In this document: positions 1-5,656 of the stretch, piece by piece
Layout of the letters: every line of letters starts with the position of its first letter
Position numbering within the stretch: position 1 is the first letter of the stretch
Origin: Eubacterium sp.
GTDB lineage: Bacteria > Bacillota > Clostridia > Lachnospirales > Lachnospiraceae
NCBI GenBank assembly: GCA_024697885.1
Contig: JAILSA010000248.1
Span: 1-5,656, forward strand
Direction: 5' to 3'
DNA length: 5,656 bases
Program-made: the position numbers and the translations under genes
Notes under the pieces: model-generated
Database searches by the model: none
Seen by the model: only the letters and a program-made list of their open reading frames with translations
What the model was told of the DNA's origin: nothing

Positions 1-1051
1 CAACTCCCAACTGACCTGTGTCATGTTTCGGGGAGACCGAAAGGGCTTAGATTTTCAACTGGAGTCCGGCCAGGAGGTCACAGTGGGGGGAGCCATCAAT
101 GTATATGAAAGAGACGGAAAATACCAGCTTTATGCCAAGAAAATTGTTCTGGCAGGCGATGGAGCCCTGAACGAGAGATACGAGAAATTAAAGAAAAAAT
201 TACAGGAAAAGGGATATTTTGACGATGACCGCAAGCTGCCCCTGCCAAAGTATGCAAGGACGGTAGGTGTGGTGACGGCCTCTACGGGAGCGGCGATTCA
301 GGATATTATAAATATCAGCAGTCGGAGAAATCCCTATGTCCAGCTGATTCTCTATCCGGCCAGAGTCCAGGGCCAGGGGGCGGCAGAGACGGTCGCCCAG
401 GGAATCGAGACTCTAGACCGCATGGGCTTAGACCTGATTATTGTAGGTCGTGGAGGCGGGTCTATGGAGGATTTGTGGGCCTTTAATGAGGAAGTGGTGG
501 CAGATGCCATTTTTCATTCCACCACACCTATTATATCAGCTGTGGGACATGAGACAGACTTTACCATTGCGGATTTTGTGGCGGATATGAGGGCGCCGAC
601 CCCGTCAGCCGCGGCAGAATTGGCAGTTTTTGATGTGGCAAATTATCTGAGCCAGGTAAGGGCCTACAGGGACCGCTTGGCCTATCAGATGAATTTTGCC
701 CTAGAACTTAGGAAAAAGGAAATAAGAAATTACCAAAACCGTCTGCAACTTCTGAATCCGGAAAACAGGCTGATGGACCAGAGGCAGAGAATGATGGATT
801 TGGAGGAAAAACTCCAAAGGCTTATGGAATTAAGCCTGCAAAACAGCCGTCATCAGATGGAAATTCTGGCGGGAAGGCTAGATGGTGTCAGTCCCCTTAA
901 AAGATTGTCCGCAGGCTATGGATTTGTGGCGGATCAGGAAAACAAACCGCTGGATTCTGTGGAAAAACTTCAGATCGGACAGACCATAGGGGTGACACTA
1001 AAGGATGGTAAAATCGTATCTAGGATAGAAAGGATTGACCAATGGAATTAG
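1..1051 (+). CDS. xseA: Exodeoxyribonuclease VII large subunit (5'-truncated by window edge)
   Basis: Large, catalytic subunit of exonuclease VII, which with XseB degrades single-stranded DNA into oligonucleotides in the cytoplasm during repair and recombination. The frame is open from base 2, and the residues before the ATG at base 23 (NSQLTCV, running into MFRGD) already look like the family's N-terminal OB-fold. That ATG also has no ribosome site, so it is internal and roughly 50 residues are missing upstream. Counting from that Met: end of the OB-fold at about 1-45; nuclease core with TGAAIQDI (88-95), VGRGGGSMEDLW (141-152), VGHETDFTIADFVADMRAPTPSAAAEL (174-200); coiled-coil-prone helices at about 205-285; C-terminal SPLKRLSAGYG (290-300). 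D94, R143, H176 and D179 align with the E. coli residues reported as essential (D155, R205, H238, D241, from memory). The stop overlaps xseB by 10 bp. The core is intact and the identification is firm. Confidence 0.97.
   Translation, partial: NSQLTCVMFRGDRKGLDFQLESGQEVTVGGAINVYERDGKYQLYAKKIVLAGDGALNERYEKLKKKLQEKGYFDDDRKLPLPKYARTVGVVTASTGAAIQDIINISSRRNPYVQLILYPARVQGQGAAETVAQGIETLDRMGLDLIIVGRGGGSMEDLWAFNEEVVADAIFHSTTPIISAVGHETDFTIADFVADMRAPTPSAAAELAVFDVANYLSQVRAYRDRLAYQMNFALELRKKEIRNYQNRLQLLNPENRLMDQRQRMMDLEEKLQRLMELSLQNSRHQMEILAGRLDGVSPLKRLSAGYGFVADQENKPLDSVEKLQIGQTIGVTLKDGKIVSRIERIDQWN
1027..1034 (+). promoter_or_regulatory. Ribosome binding site of xseB
   Basis: AGAAAGGA ends 7 nt before the xseB ATG at 1042. 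It lies inside the last codons of xseA and supports that ATG as the start, so initiation of xseB depends on ribosomes reading out of xseA. Confidence 0.7.
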
Positions 1052-1233
1052 AAGAGATTATGCAAAAATTAGAGGCCACAGTGACTCGCATGGAGCAGGA
1101 AAAAATGACCCTGGAGGAGTCCTACCAGTGCTTTTCTGAGGGCATGGAATATGTCAAGGCGGGAAACCAGGCCATTGATGGCGTAGAGAAAAAAATCCAG
1201 GTGCTCATGGGGGAAGGACAGGACCATGAATAA
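1042..1233 (+). CDS. xseB: Exodeoxyribonuclease VII small subunit
   Basis: Small, non-catalytic helical subunit of exonuclease VII; several copies bind the long C-terminal helices of XseA and are needed for a stable enzyme. The 63-residue product is within the family's usual 60-80 residues. It shows the family pattern of two helices: LEEIMQKLEATVTRMEQEKMTLEESYQCFSEGMEYVKAG (about 3-41), with the conserved T/S-L-E-E-(S/A) turn and an F-x-E-G-M segment, then a lysine-rich second helix ending EKKIQVLMG (49-57). The gene starts 10 bp inside xseA, and its last 8 bp overlap ispA, so it is sandwiched in a coupled xseA-xseB-ispA run, as is common in Firmicutes. Short length limits similarity evidence, but position plus pattern make the call secure. 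Confidence 0.95.
   Translation: MELEEIMQKLEATVTRMEQEKMTLEESYQCFSEGMEYVKAGNQAIDGVEKKIQVLMGEGQDHE
1214..1218 (+). promoter_or_regulatory. Ribosome binding site of ispA
   Basis: AAGGA sits 7 nt before the ATG at 1226, within the 3' end of xseB. It decides the ispA start inside the 8-bp overlap ATGAATAA, where the xseB stop (TAA, 1231-1233) lies two codons' distance from the ispA start. Confidence 0.7.
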
Positions 1234-2125
1234 AGAATTGCTACAGGATAAGGTAAGGGCCATAGAAGAGGTCCTAAAGGCCTATATGCCCGAGGAGACC
1301 GGTTATCAAAAAAAGGTGCTAGAGGCCATGAATTACAGTATGATGGCAGGGGGCAAGAGACTTCGTCCCATGTTTATGTATGAGACCTACCACATGTTTG
1401 GGGGAGAAGACGAGGAGGCTATAAGAGCCTTTATGGCAGCCCTTGAGATGATTCATACCTACTCCCTGGTCCACGACGATTTGCCAGCTATGGACAACGA
1501 CGACTACAGGCGGGGCAAGCTTACGACCCATAAGAAATATGGGGAGGACATGGGGATTTTGACAGGAGATGCCCTTCTAAATATGGCCTTTGAAACGGCC
1601 TTTCAGGCCTTTGACGCTCAGACCTCACCAGACCGAATAGGATCAGCCCTTAAGGTTCTTGGCCACAAGGCGGGAATCTATGGCATGGTAGGAGGCCAGG
1701 TGGTGGATGTGGAAAATGATGGTCGATTTGTGGACCAGGACATCCTGTATTTTGTTTACAAAAACAAGACCTCTGCCCTGATTGAGGCGGCCCTAATGAT
1801 CGGAGCTATTTTGGCTGGAGCAGGGGCCAAAGAGGTAGAATTGATGGAGAGTGTGGGAACGGACATCGGTCTTGCATTTCAAATTCAAGATGATATACTA
1901 GACGTAATTGGCGACCAGGACAAGCTTGGAAAGCCGATTCACAGCGATGAAAAAAATGAAAAATCTACTTATGTAGCTATTCATGGCATTGAAAAAAGCA
2001 AGGAAGCGGTGGCAGCCTACACAGGGGCTGGCCTGAAAAAGCTGGAGTCCTTGCAGGTAAAAAGGGATAATAATCGAGATTTTTTGCTGGAATTAATGAA
2101 ATATCTGGTGGAAAGAGAGATGTAA
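1226..2125 (+). CDS. ispA: Farnesyl diphosphate synthase (short-chain trans-prenyltransferase)
   Basis: Cytoplasmic all-alpha prenyltransferase that condenses dimethylallyl and geranyl diphosphate with isopentenyl diphosphate to give farnesyl diphosphate (C15), precursor of undecaprenyl phosphate for cell-wall synthesis. The 299-residue length is typical. Visible motifs are GGKRLRPMF (42-50, diphosphate binding), the first Asp-rich motif DDLPAMD (84-90) in the DDxxxxD form of bacterial type II FPP synthases, RRGKLTTHKKYG (95-106), GDALL (114-118), GGQVVD (156-161), KTSALIEAA (181-189), the second Asp-rich motif DDILD (222-226), and KNEKSTYV (243-250). Tyr79, five residues before the first Asp-rich motif, is the bulky residue known to limit chain length in type II enzymes, which favours C15 over longer products. 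Geranylgeranyl diphosphate synthase is the main alternative. The gene overlaps xseB by 8 bp and precedes dxs by 10 bp, linking early and late isoprenoid steps. Confidence 0.95.
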   Translation: MNKELLQDKVRAIEEVLKAYMPEETGYQKKVLEAMNYSMMAGGKRLRPMFMYETYHMFGGEDEEAIRAFMAALEMIHTYSLVHDDLPAMDNDDYRRGKLTTHKKYGEDMGILTGDALLNMAFETAFQAFDAQTSPDRIGSALKVLGHKAGIYGMVGGQVVDVENDGRFVDQDILYFVYKNKTSALIEAALMIGAILAGAGAKEVELMESVGTDIGLAFQIQDDILDVIGDQDKLGKPIHSDEKNEKSTYVAIHGIEKSKEAVAAYTGAGLKKLESLQVKRDNNRDFLLELMKYLVEREM

Positions 2126-2130
2126 AGAGG
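2124..2130 (+). promoter_or_regulatory. Ribosome binding site of dxs
   Basis: AAAGAGG begins within the ispA stop codon and ends 5 nt before the ATG at 2136. It fills most of the 10-bp ispA-dxs gap, leaving no room for a separate promoter or terminator there. Confidence 0.75.
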
Positions 2131-2135
2131 TCACT

Positions 2136-4007
2136 ATGTACGAGCTATTAGATCAAATAGAAAAAGAAAATGATATAAAGAAAATTCCATCGGAGGACCA
2201 CAATGAGTTGGCGAGGGAAATCCGTGCCAAACTGGTTCAGAGCGTCAGTGAGACAGGGGGACATCTGGCATCTAACCTGGGTACGGTAGAACTTACCATG
2301 GCCATCCACCTGCTTTTGGATTTTCCCAAGGATAAGTTGGTGTGGGATGTGGGCCACCAGGCCTATGTCCACAAGATGTTGACAGGGAGAAAAAACCAAT
2401 TTGACAGCCTGCGAAAGTTAGACGGAATGAGCGGTTTTCCAAAAATCAAGGAAAACCCGGCAGACACCTTTGACACGGGACACAGCTCCACCTCACTTTC
2501 TGTTGCCCTGGGACTTGCCAAGGCCAGGGATTTAAAGGGAGAGGATAACAAGGTTTTTGCCGTCATTGGAGACGGGGCACTGACAGGTGGCCTGGCTTTT
2601 GAGGCCCTCAATAATGCGGCCCAGCTCAGGTCCAACATGGTGATTGTCCTAAATGACAACAAGATGTCCATTGCCAGGAATGTGGGAGGACTTTCCAACT
2701 ATCTGGGCAAGCTGCGTACCTCTAGAAAATACCGAAACCTCAAGGACAATGTGGAGCAGGCCCTGGACAAAATCCCAAATGTGGGACAGGGAGTGACCAG
2801 CAAGATCCGCAAGGCCAAAGACTCTGTAAAGAGACTCTTTGTGCCGGGCATGCTCTTTGAGGACATGGGACTGATTTATATGGGACCCGTGGATGGACAC
2901 AATATAGACGCTATGCTGACGGCCTTTCGCACGGCCCTGGAGGTGGAGGACCAGCCGGTCATTGTCCATGTGGTAACCAAAAAGGGCAAGGGCTACCGGC
3001 CAGCGGAGTTAAATCCATCGGGCTTCCACGGGGTGGACAAGTTTACGGTCAGCAGCGGACAACTTGAAGAAAAAGATGATTTGACCTATACCAAAATATT
3101 TGGTCAGTGGATGTTGGCGGCGGCAAAGTCCAACCGGGAGTTGGTTTCCGTCTGTGCGGCTATGCCGGATGGCACGGGACTCACAGATTTTTCCAAGAAT
3201 TTCCCTACCCGCTTTTTTGATGTGGGAATTGCGGAGGAACACGCTGTCACCTATGCGGCGGGAATGTCGGCAGGAGGCCTCAGACCAGTGGTTTCCCTCT
3301 ATTCCACCTTTATGCAAAGGGCCTATGACCAGGTTTTGCACGATGTGTGCCTGACCAGGCAGCCGGTAATTTTTACCCTGGACCGAAGTGGTATTGTGGG
3401 AAGGGACGGGGAGACCCATCAGGGAATTTATGATATTTCCTACCTGTCTACTATGCCAAATATGAGGATATTGTCACCTATGGACGGTGAGGAGTTGGTG
3501 GAGAGCTTAAATTATGCTCTGACCCATCCAGATGGACCTATTGCCATTCGCTATCCAAGAGGCAAGGCCTTTATCTGTCCGAGAAAGAATAAGACCAAGT
3601 TCCAGGAGGGCAAGGCGGAGGTCTTGACCAGGGGCAAGGATGTGCTCTTTTTGGCGGTGGGTAACATGGCGGAGATGTGCCTGAGGGCGGCCCAGCTTTT
3701 GGCCAAGCACGGAGTCAGTTCCACTGTGGTCAACATGCGTTTCATCAAGCCTTGGGACAAGGAATTGGTGGAGGAAGAGGCCAAAAAACACAGGGTAATT
3801 ATAAGTATGGAAGACAATGTTTACAGCGGAGGATTTTCCCAGCAGATGGAGGCCTTTTTGAAGGAAAAGAGAATAGAGACACCCGTTTCTGTTCTGTGCT
3901 GGCCAGATCGGTTTATTGAGCAGGGAAGTCCGAGGGAACTCTATATAAGATACGGCCTGACACCAAAGGCCGCGGCAAAAAAGGCATATGAGGAATTGAT
4001 TAAGTGA
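2136..4007 (+). CDS. dxs: 1-deoxy-D-xylulose-5-phosphate synthase
   Basis: Thiamine-diphosphate enzyme that condenses pyruvate with glyceraldehyde 3-phosphate to 1-deoxy-D-xylulose 5-phosphate, the entry step of the MEP isoprenoid pathway (also a source of thiamine and pyridoxal precursors). It is cytoplasmic and homodimeric. The 623 residues match the usual 620-640. The ThDP domain carries GGHLASNLG (41-49, with H42), GHSSTS (115-120), GDGALTGG (145-152) and the partner Asn of the Mg/ThDP motif at 173 in LNDNKMSI. The pyrimidine-binding domain carries GIAEEHA (364-370, catalytic E367), YSTFMQRAYDQVLHDV (389-404), DRSGIVGRDGETHQG (416-430) and IRYPRG (471-476). The transketolase C-terminal domain follows at about 495-615. 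Y389, R395, D424, H428 and R475 correspond to E. coli Y392, R398, D427, H431 and R478 at a constant offset of three (E. coli numbers from memory). One oddity is SIARNVGG (178-185), where SIS(E/P)NVG is usual. The 3' end overlaps tlyA by 4 bp. Confidence 0.98.
   Translation: MYELLDQIEKENDIKKIPSEDHNELAREIRAKLVQSVSETGGHLASNLGTVELTMAIHLLLDFPKDKLVWDVGHQAYVHKMLTGRKNQFDSLRKLDGMSGFPKIKENPADTFDTGHSSTSLSVALGLAKARDLKGEDNKVFAVIGDGALTGGLAFEALNNAAQLRSNMVIVLNDNKMSIARNVGGLSNYLGKLRTSRKYRNLKDNVEQALDKIPNVGQGVTSKIRKAKDSVKRLFVPGMLFEDMGLIYMGPVDGHNIDAMLTAFRTALEVEDQPVIVHVVTKKGKGYRPAELNPSGFHGVDKFTVSSGQLEEKDDLTYTKIFGQWMLAAAKSNRELVSVCAAMPDGTGLTDFSKNFPTRFFDVGIAEEHAVTYAAGMSAGGLRPVVSLYSTFMQRAYDQVLHDVCLTRQPVIFTLDRSGIVGRDGETHQGIYDISYLSTMPNMRILSPMDGEELVESLNYALTHPDGPIAIRYPRGKAFICPRKNKTKFQEGKAEVLTRGKDVLFLAVGNMAEMCLRAAQLLAKHGVSSTVVNMRFIKPWDKELVEEEAKKHRVIISMEDNVYSGGFSQQMEAFLKEKRIETPVSVLCWPDRFIEQGSPRELYIRYGLTPKAAAKKAYEELIK
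3990..3994 (+). promoter_or_regulatory. Ribosome binding site of tlyA (supports a GTG start)
   Basis: GAGGA lies 9 nt before the GTG at 4004, inside the last codons of dxs. No in-frame ATG occurs near the start, and the S4 domain begins only a few residues in, so the GTG in the GTGA start/stop overlap (4004-4007) is the best start. Confidence 0.6.
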
Positions 4008-4822
4008 AAGAAGAAAAAGAGCGTTTAGATGTTTTACTGGTAAAGAGAGGACTGGCGGATTCCAGGGAAAAGGCCAAGGCTGTCATTATGGCAGGGGAGG
4101 TTTTTGTCAACAACCAGAGAGAGGACAAGGCGGGGCAGACCTTTCCCGTCACGGTTTCAATCGAGGTCAGGGGCAAGAAAATGAAATACGTCAGCCGAGG
4201 GGGCTACAAACTTGAGAGGGCCATGGAGGCCTTTCCTATTGATTTGAAGGATAAGGTCTGCATGGATGTAGGGTCCTCCACCGGAGGCTTTACAGACTGC
4301 ATGCTCCAGAATGGGGCCTCTTATGTCTATGCCATTGATGTGGGAACCAACCAGTTGGCCTGGAAGTTGAGACAGGACGAGAGAGTTTGTTCCATGGAAA
4401 AAACCAACATACGATATGTGACGGAGGAGGACATTGGCTGTCAGGTGGATTTTGTATCCATTGATGTGGCCTTTATCTCTCTGACCAAGGTCCTCACTCC
4501 CGTGAAGGCCCTGATGAAGCCAAAGGCCCAGATTGTCTGTCTGATTAAACCCCAGTTTGAGGCAGGACGGGAAAAGGTGGGCAAAAAAGGTGTGGTGAGA
4601 GACCAGGCGGTCCACAGAGAGGTAATTGAAATGGTGGAAAATTATGCCAGGAGCATAGGTTTTCACATTTTGGGACTAGACCACTCCCCAATCCGGGGAC
4701 CTGAGGGAAATATTGAGTACCTCCTCTATATGGAAAATGATGAGAGAGAGCCTTCCCTTGTGACGGAGGAGGAGAAAATCCAAATCAGTCAGCTGGTGGA
4801 AAAGGCCCACGCAAGCCTGTAA
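4004..4822 (+). CDS. tlyA: TlyA-family rRNA (cytidine-2'-O)-methyltransferase
   Basis: SAM-dependent methyltransferase of the TlyA/YqxC family. Studied members 2'-O-methylate C1920 of 23S rRNA and, in the longer class, also C1409 of 16S rRNA; loss gives capreomycin/viomycin resistance in mycobacteria. The old 'hemolysin A' name is historical. The 272-residue protein has an N-terminal S4 RNA-binding domain (about 7-65: RLDVLLVKRGLADSREKAK, then VFVNN), a linker ending in KYVSRGGYKLERA (61-73), and an FtsJ-like Rossmann domain with SAM loop DVGSSTGGFTD (88-98), SIDVAFISL (152-160), IKPQFEAG (181-188) and GPEGNIEYLLY (232-242). K69, D154, K182 and E238 form the proposed K-D-K-E catalytic tetrad and fall at the same numbers I recall for the M. 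tuberculosis enzyme. Translation starts at GTG in a 4-bp overlap with dxs. Length resembles the long (TlyA-II) class, but whether both rRNA sites are modified is not decidable here. Confidence 0.95.
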   Translation: MKEEKERLDVLLVKRGLADSREKAKAVIMAGEVFVNNQREDKAGQTFPVTVSIEVRGKKMKYVSRGGYKLERAMEAFPIDLKDKVCMDVGSSTGGFTDCMLQNGASYVYAIDVGTNQLAWKLRQDERVCSMEKTNIRYVTEEDIGCQVDFVSIDVAFISLTKVLTPVKALMKPKAQIVCLIKPQFEAGREKVGKKGVVRDQAVHREVIEMVENYARSIGFHILGLDHSPIRGPEGNIEYLLYMENDEREPSLVTEEEKIQISQLVEKAHASL

Positions 4823-4829
4823 AAGAGGA
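4823..4829 (+). promoter_or_regulatory. Ribosome binding site of nadK
   Basis: AAGAGGA lies 7 nt before the ATG at 4837, in the 14-bp tlyA-nadK gap. Two nearer ATGs (4829 and 4832) are out of frame with nadK, so this site and spacing select 4837. Confidence 0.75.
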
Positions 4830-4836
4830 TGATGTC

Positions 4837-5655
4837 ATGGAAAATTTTGTGATAGTTTCCAAGAGTGAGAAGCTTGAATCCGCAGAGGATGTCAAAACTT
4901 ATTTGGAAAAGCGAGGAAAATGTGCTAGAATATTAGGAAGTTCGTCCCTGGTACCCCTGGATCAGACCATTGACCTGGTCATTGTTTTAGGGGGAGATGG
5001 ATCTGTTCTCCAGGCGGCCAAGAGGCTGGCGGGAAGGGGAATTCCTATTTTGGGAGTGAACTTTGGAACCCTGGGATTTTTGACTGAGGTGGAAAAACCC
5101 AAAATTCACCAGGCTCTGGATGATATTTTAGACGGAAAATATGAGGTTGAGCGCCGCATGGCCCTGACGGTGGAGAGCGACAGTGCCCAGGAAGAGCACA
5201 AGGCCCTTGCCATTAACGAGGTCATTGTGGGCAAGCAGGATTTTGGCCATATGATGACCGCCAGGATTTATGTGGACGACCAGCTGGTGGACACCTATGT
5301 GGCAGATGCGGTTTTGGTCTCTACCCCAACGGGATCTACAGCCTACAACCTATCGGCCTCAGGCCCTATTTTGGTGCCGGGCATGGAGGCCCTGATTATT
5401 ACCCCGATTTGTTCCCATTCCCTCAACAAGAGGAGCGTGGTGGTCTCATCCGAGTCCGTCATCCGGGTGGAAATCGGCAAGACCAAGGATTATCGTCTAG
5501 ACGAGGCCGGGGTAATTAGCGATGGAAGGAAAAAATGGACCGTGGGAACCGGCGAGTCCATTTACATAAAGAAGGCCCAGGACACCTTTGATATGGTCCG
5601 TCTTGGGGAGGTGAGCTTCTTCGACAAGATGAGAAGTAAGCTCAACCGAAGCTAG
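4837..5655 (+). CDS. nadK: NAD kinase (ATP/polyphosphate-dependent)
   Basis: Cytoplasmic kinase that phosphorylates the adenosine 2'-hydroxyl of NAD to make NADP, the only de novo route to NADP(H). The 272-residue length is usual for bacterial NadK. The N-terminal Rossmann-like domain contains VIVLGGDGSVLQAAKRL (48-64), in which GGDG is the family signature and D54 the expected general base, followed by GVNFGTLGFLTEVE (73-86). The C-terminal all-beta domain contains the NE pair (127-128), ADAVLVSTPTGSTAYNLSASGPI (156-178), TPICSHSL (189-196) and ISDG (227-230). Three positions differ from the consensus I remember: ADA for the common GDG (156-158), S175 for the usual Gly in SAGGP, and S193 for the usual Pro in TPICPH. 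None removes a known catalytic residue. The gene follows tlyA by 14 bp and ends one base before the window edge. In related Clostridia this gene sits between tlyA and argR-recN. Confidence 0.97.
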   Translation: MENFVIVSKSEKLESAEDVKTYLEKRGKCARILGSSSLVPLDQTIDLVIVLGGDGSVLQAAKRLAGRGIPILGVNFGTLGFLTEVEKPKIHQALDDILDGKYEVERRMALTVESDSAQEEHKALAINEVIVGKQDFGHMMTARIYVDDQLVDTYVADAVLVSTPTGSTAYNLSASGPILVPGMEALIITPICSHSLNKRSVVVSSESVIRVEIGKTKDYRLDEAGVISDGRKKWTVGTGESIYIKKAQDTFDMVRLGEVSFFDKMRSKLNRS

Positions 5656-5656
5656 G

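Noticed and set aside
23..25. ATG at 23 as the true start of xseA
   Set aside because: The frame is open to the window edge, upstream residues fit the XseA OB-fold, there is no ribosome site, and the protein would be about 100 residues short of the usual length.
1559..1587. TTGACA (1559-1564) as an internal promoter -35 in ispA
   Set aside because: The hexamer at the right spacing is TATGGC, a poor -10, and the site is inside coding sequence far from the next start.
1951..1957. A_AAA_AAT run in ispA as a frameshift site
   Set aside because: The second codon is AAT (Asn), a poor bacterial slip codon, it falls in the conserved DEKNEKST motif that dictates these codons, and no stimulatory elements are visible.
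2379..2407. TTGACA (2379-2384) as an internal promoter in dxs
   Set aside because: There is no -10-like sequence 16-18 nt downstream (TGACAG at the expected place).
3274..3281. GAGGCCTC palindrome in dxs as a protein-binding site
   Set aside because: It is a short palindrome explained by the general abundance of GAGGCC in this codon usage and is embedded in a conserved coding region.
3009..3419. 136-codon minus-strand open frame opposite dxs, and similar smaller ones at 2148-2969 and 3507-3817
   Set aside because: All are shadows of dxs with no recognisable domains or context of their own.
4157..4666. 169-codon open frame on the minus strand opposite tlyA
   Set aside because: It lies entirely antisense to a well-supported gene, shows no family motif, and its openness follows from the codon bias of the plus-strand gene.
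1..5656. CRISPR array, mobile element, tRNA/rRNA, riboswitch or defence genes
   Set aside because: Housekeeping coding sequence covers nearly every base, gaps total under 30 bp, and no repeats, transposase motifs or RNA gene signatures were seen.

Overview
The window is a single, fully packed, plus-strand gene cluster from a low-to-mid GC Gram-positive anaerobe, most likely a member of the Clostridia and probably Lachnospiraceae. This rests on the gene order xseA-xseB-ispA-dxs-tlyA-nadK, on Shine-Dalgarno sites of the AAGAGGA/AAGGA type, on heavy use of AGA/AGG arginine codons, and on the protein sequences. Genus cannot be named from the sequence alone. Essentially every base is coding. The only non-coding stretches are 10 bp (ispA-dxs), 14 bp (tlyA-nadK) and one base after the nadK stop.

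Layout: 1-1051 is the 3' part of xseA (exonuclease VII large subunit; its N-terminal OB-fold start lies upstream of the window). 1042-1233 is xseB (small subunit). 1226-2125 is ispA (farnesyl diphosphate synthase). 2136-4007 is dxs (1-deoxy-D-xylulose-5-phosphate synthase). 4004-4822 is tlyA (S4-domain rRNA 2'-O-methyltransferase, hemolysin A family). 4837-5655 is nadK (NAD kinase). Junctions are a 10-bp overlap, an 8-bp overlap, a 10-bp gap, a 4-bp GTGA overlap and a 14-bp gap, so one polycistronic mRNA with translational coupling is the natural reading. No promoter, terminator, RNA gene, mobile element, repeat array or riboswitch was found. The operon promoter must lie upstream and its end downstream, where the usual clostridial order predicts argR and recN.

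Functionally the cluster joins DNA repair (exonuclease VII, both subunits), isoprenoid supply (Dxs makes DXP at the entry of the MEP pathway; IspA makes C15 farnesyl diphosphate for undecaprenyl phosphate and other prenyl products), ribosome modification (TlyA) and NADP synthesis (NadK; NADPH is needed by the next MEP enzyme, Dxr). All catalytic motifs that can be checked are intact.

This is a conserved housekeeping region. I found no convincing new system. The items worth a second look are small: a dnaX-type slippery heptamer with an upstream SD-like element early in ispA, a few substitutions in otherwise conserved motifs of NadK and Dxs, a GTG start for tlyA, and strong enrichment of GGCC.
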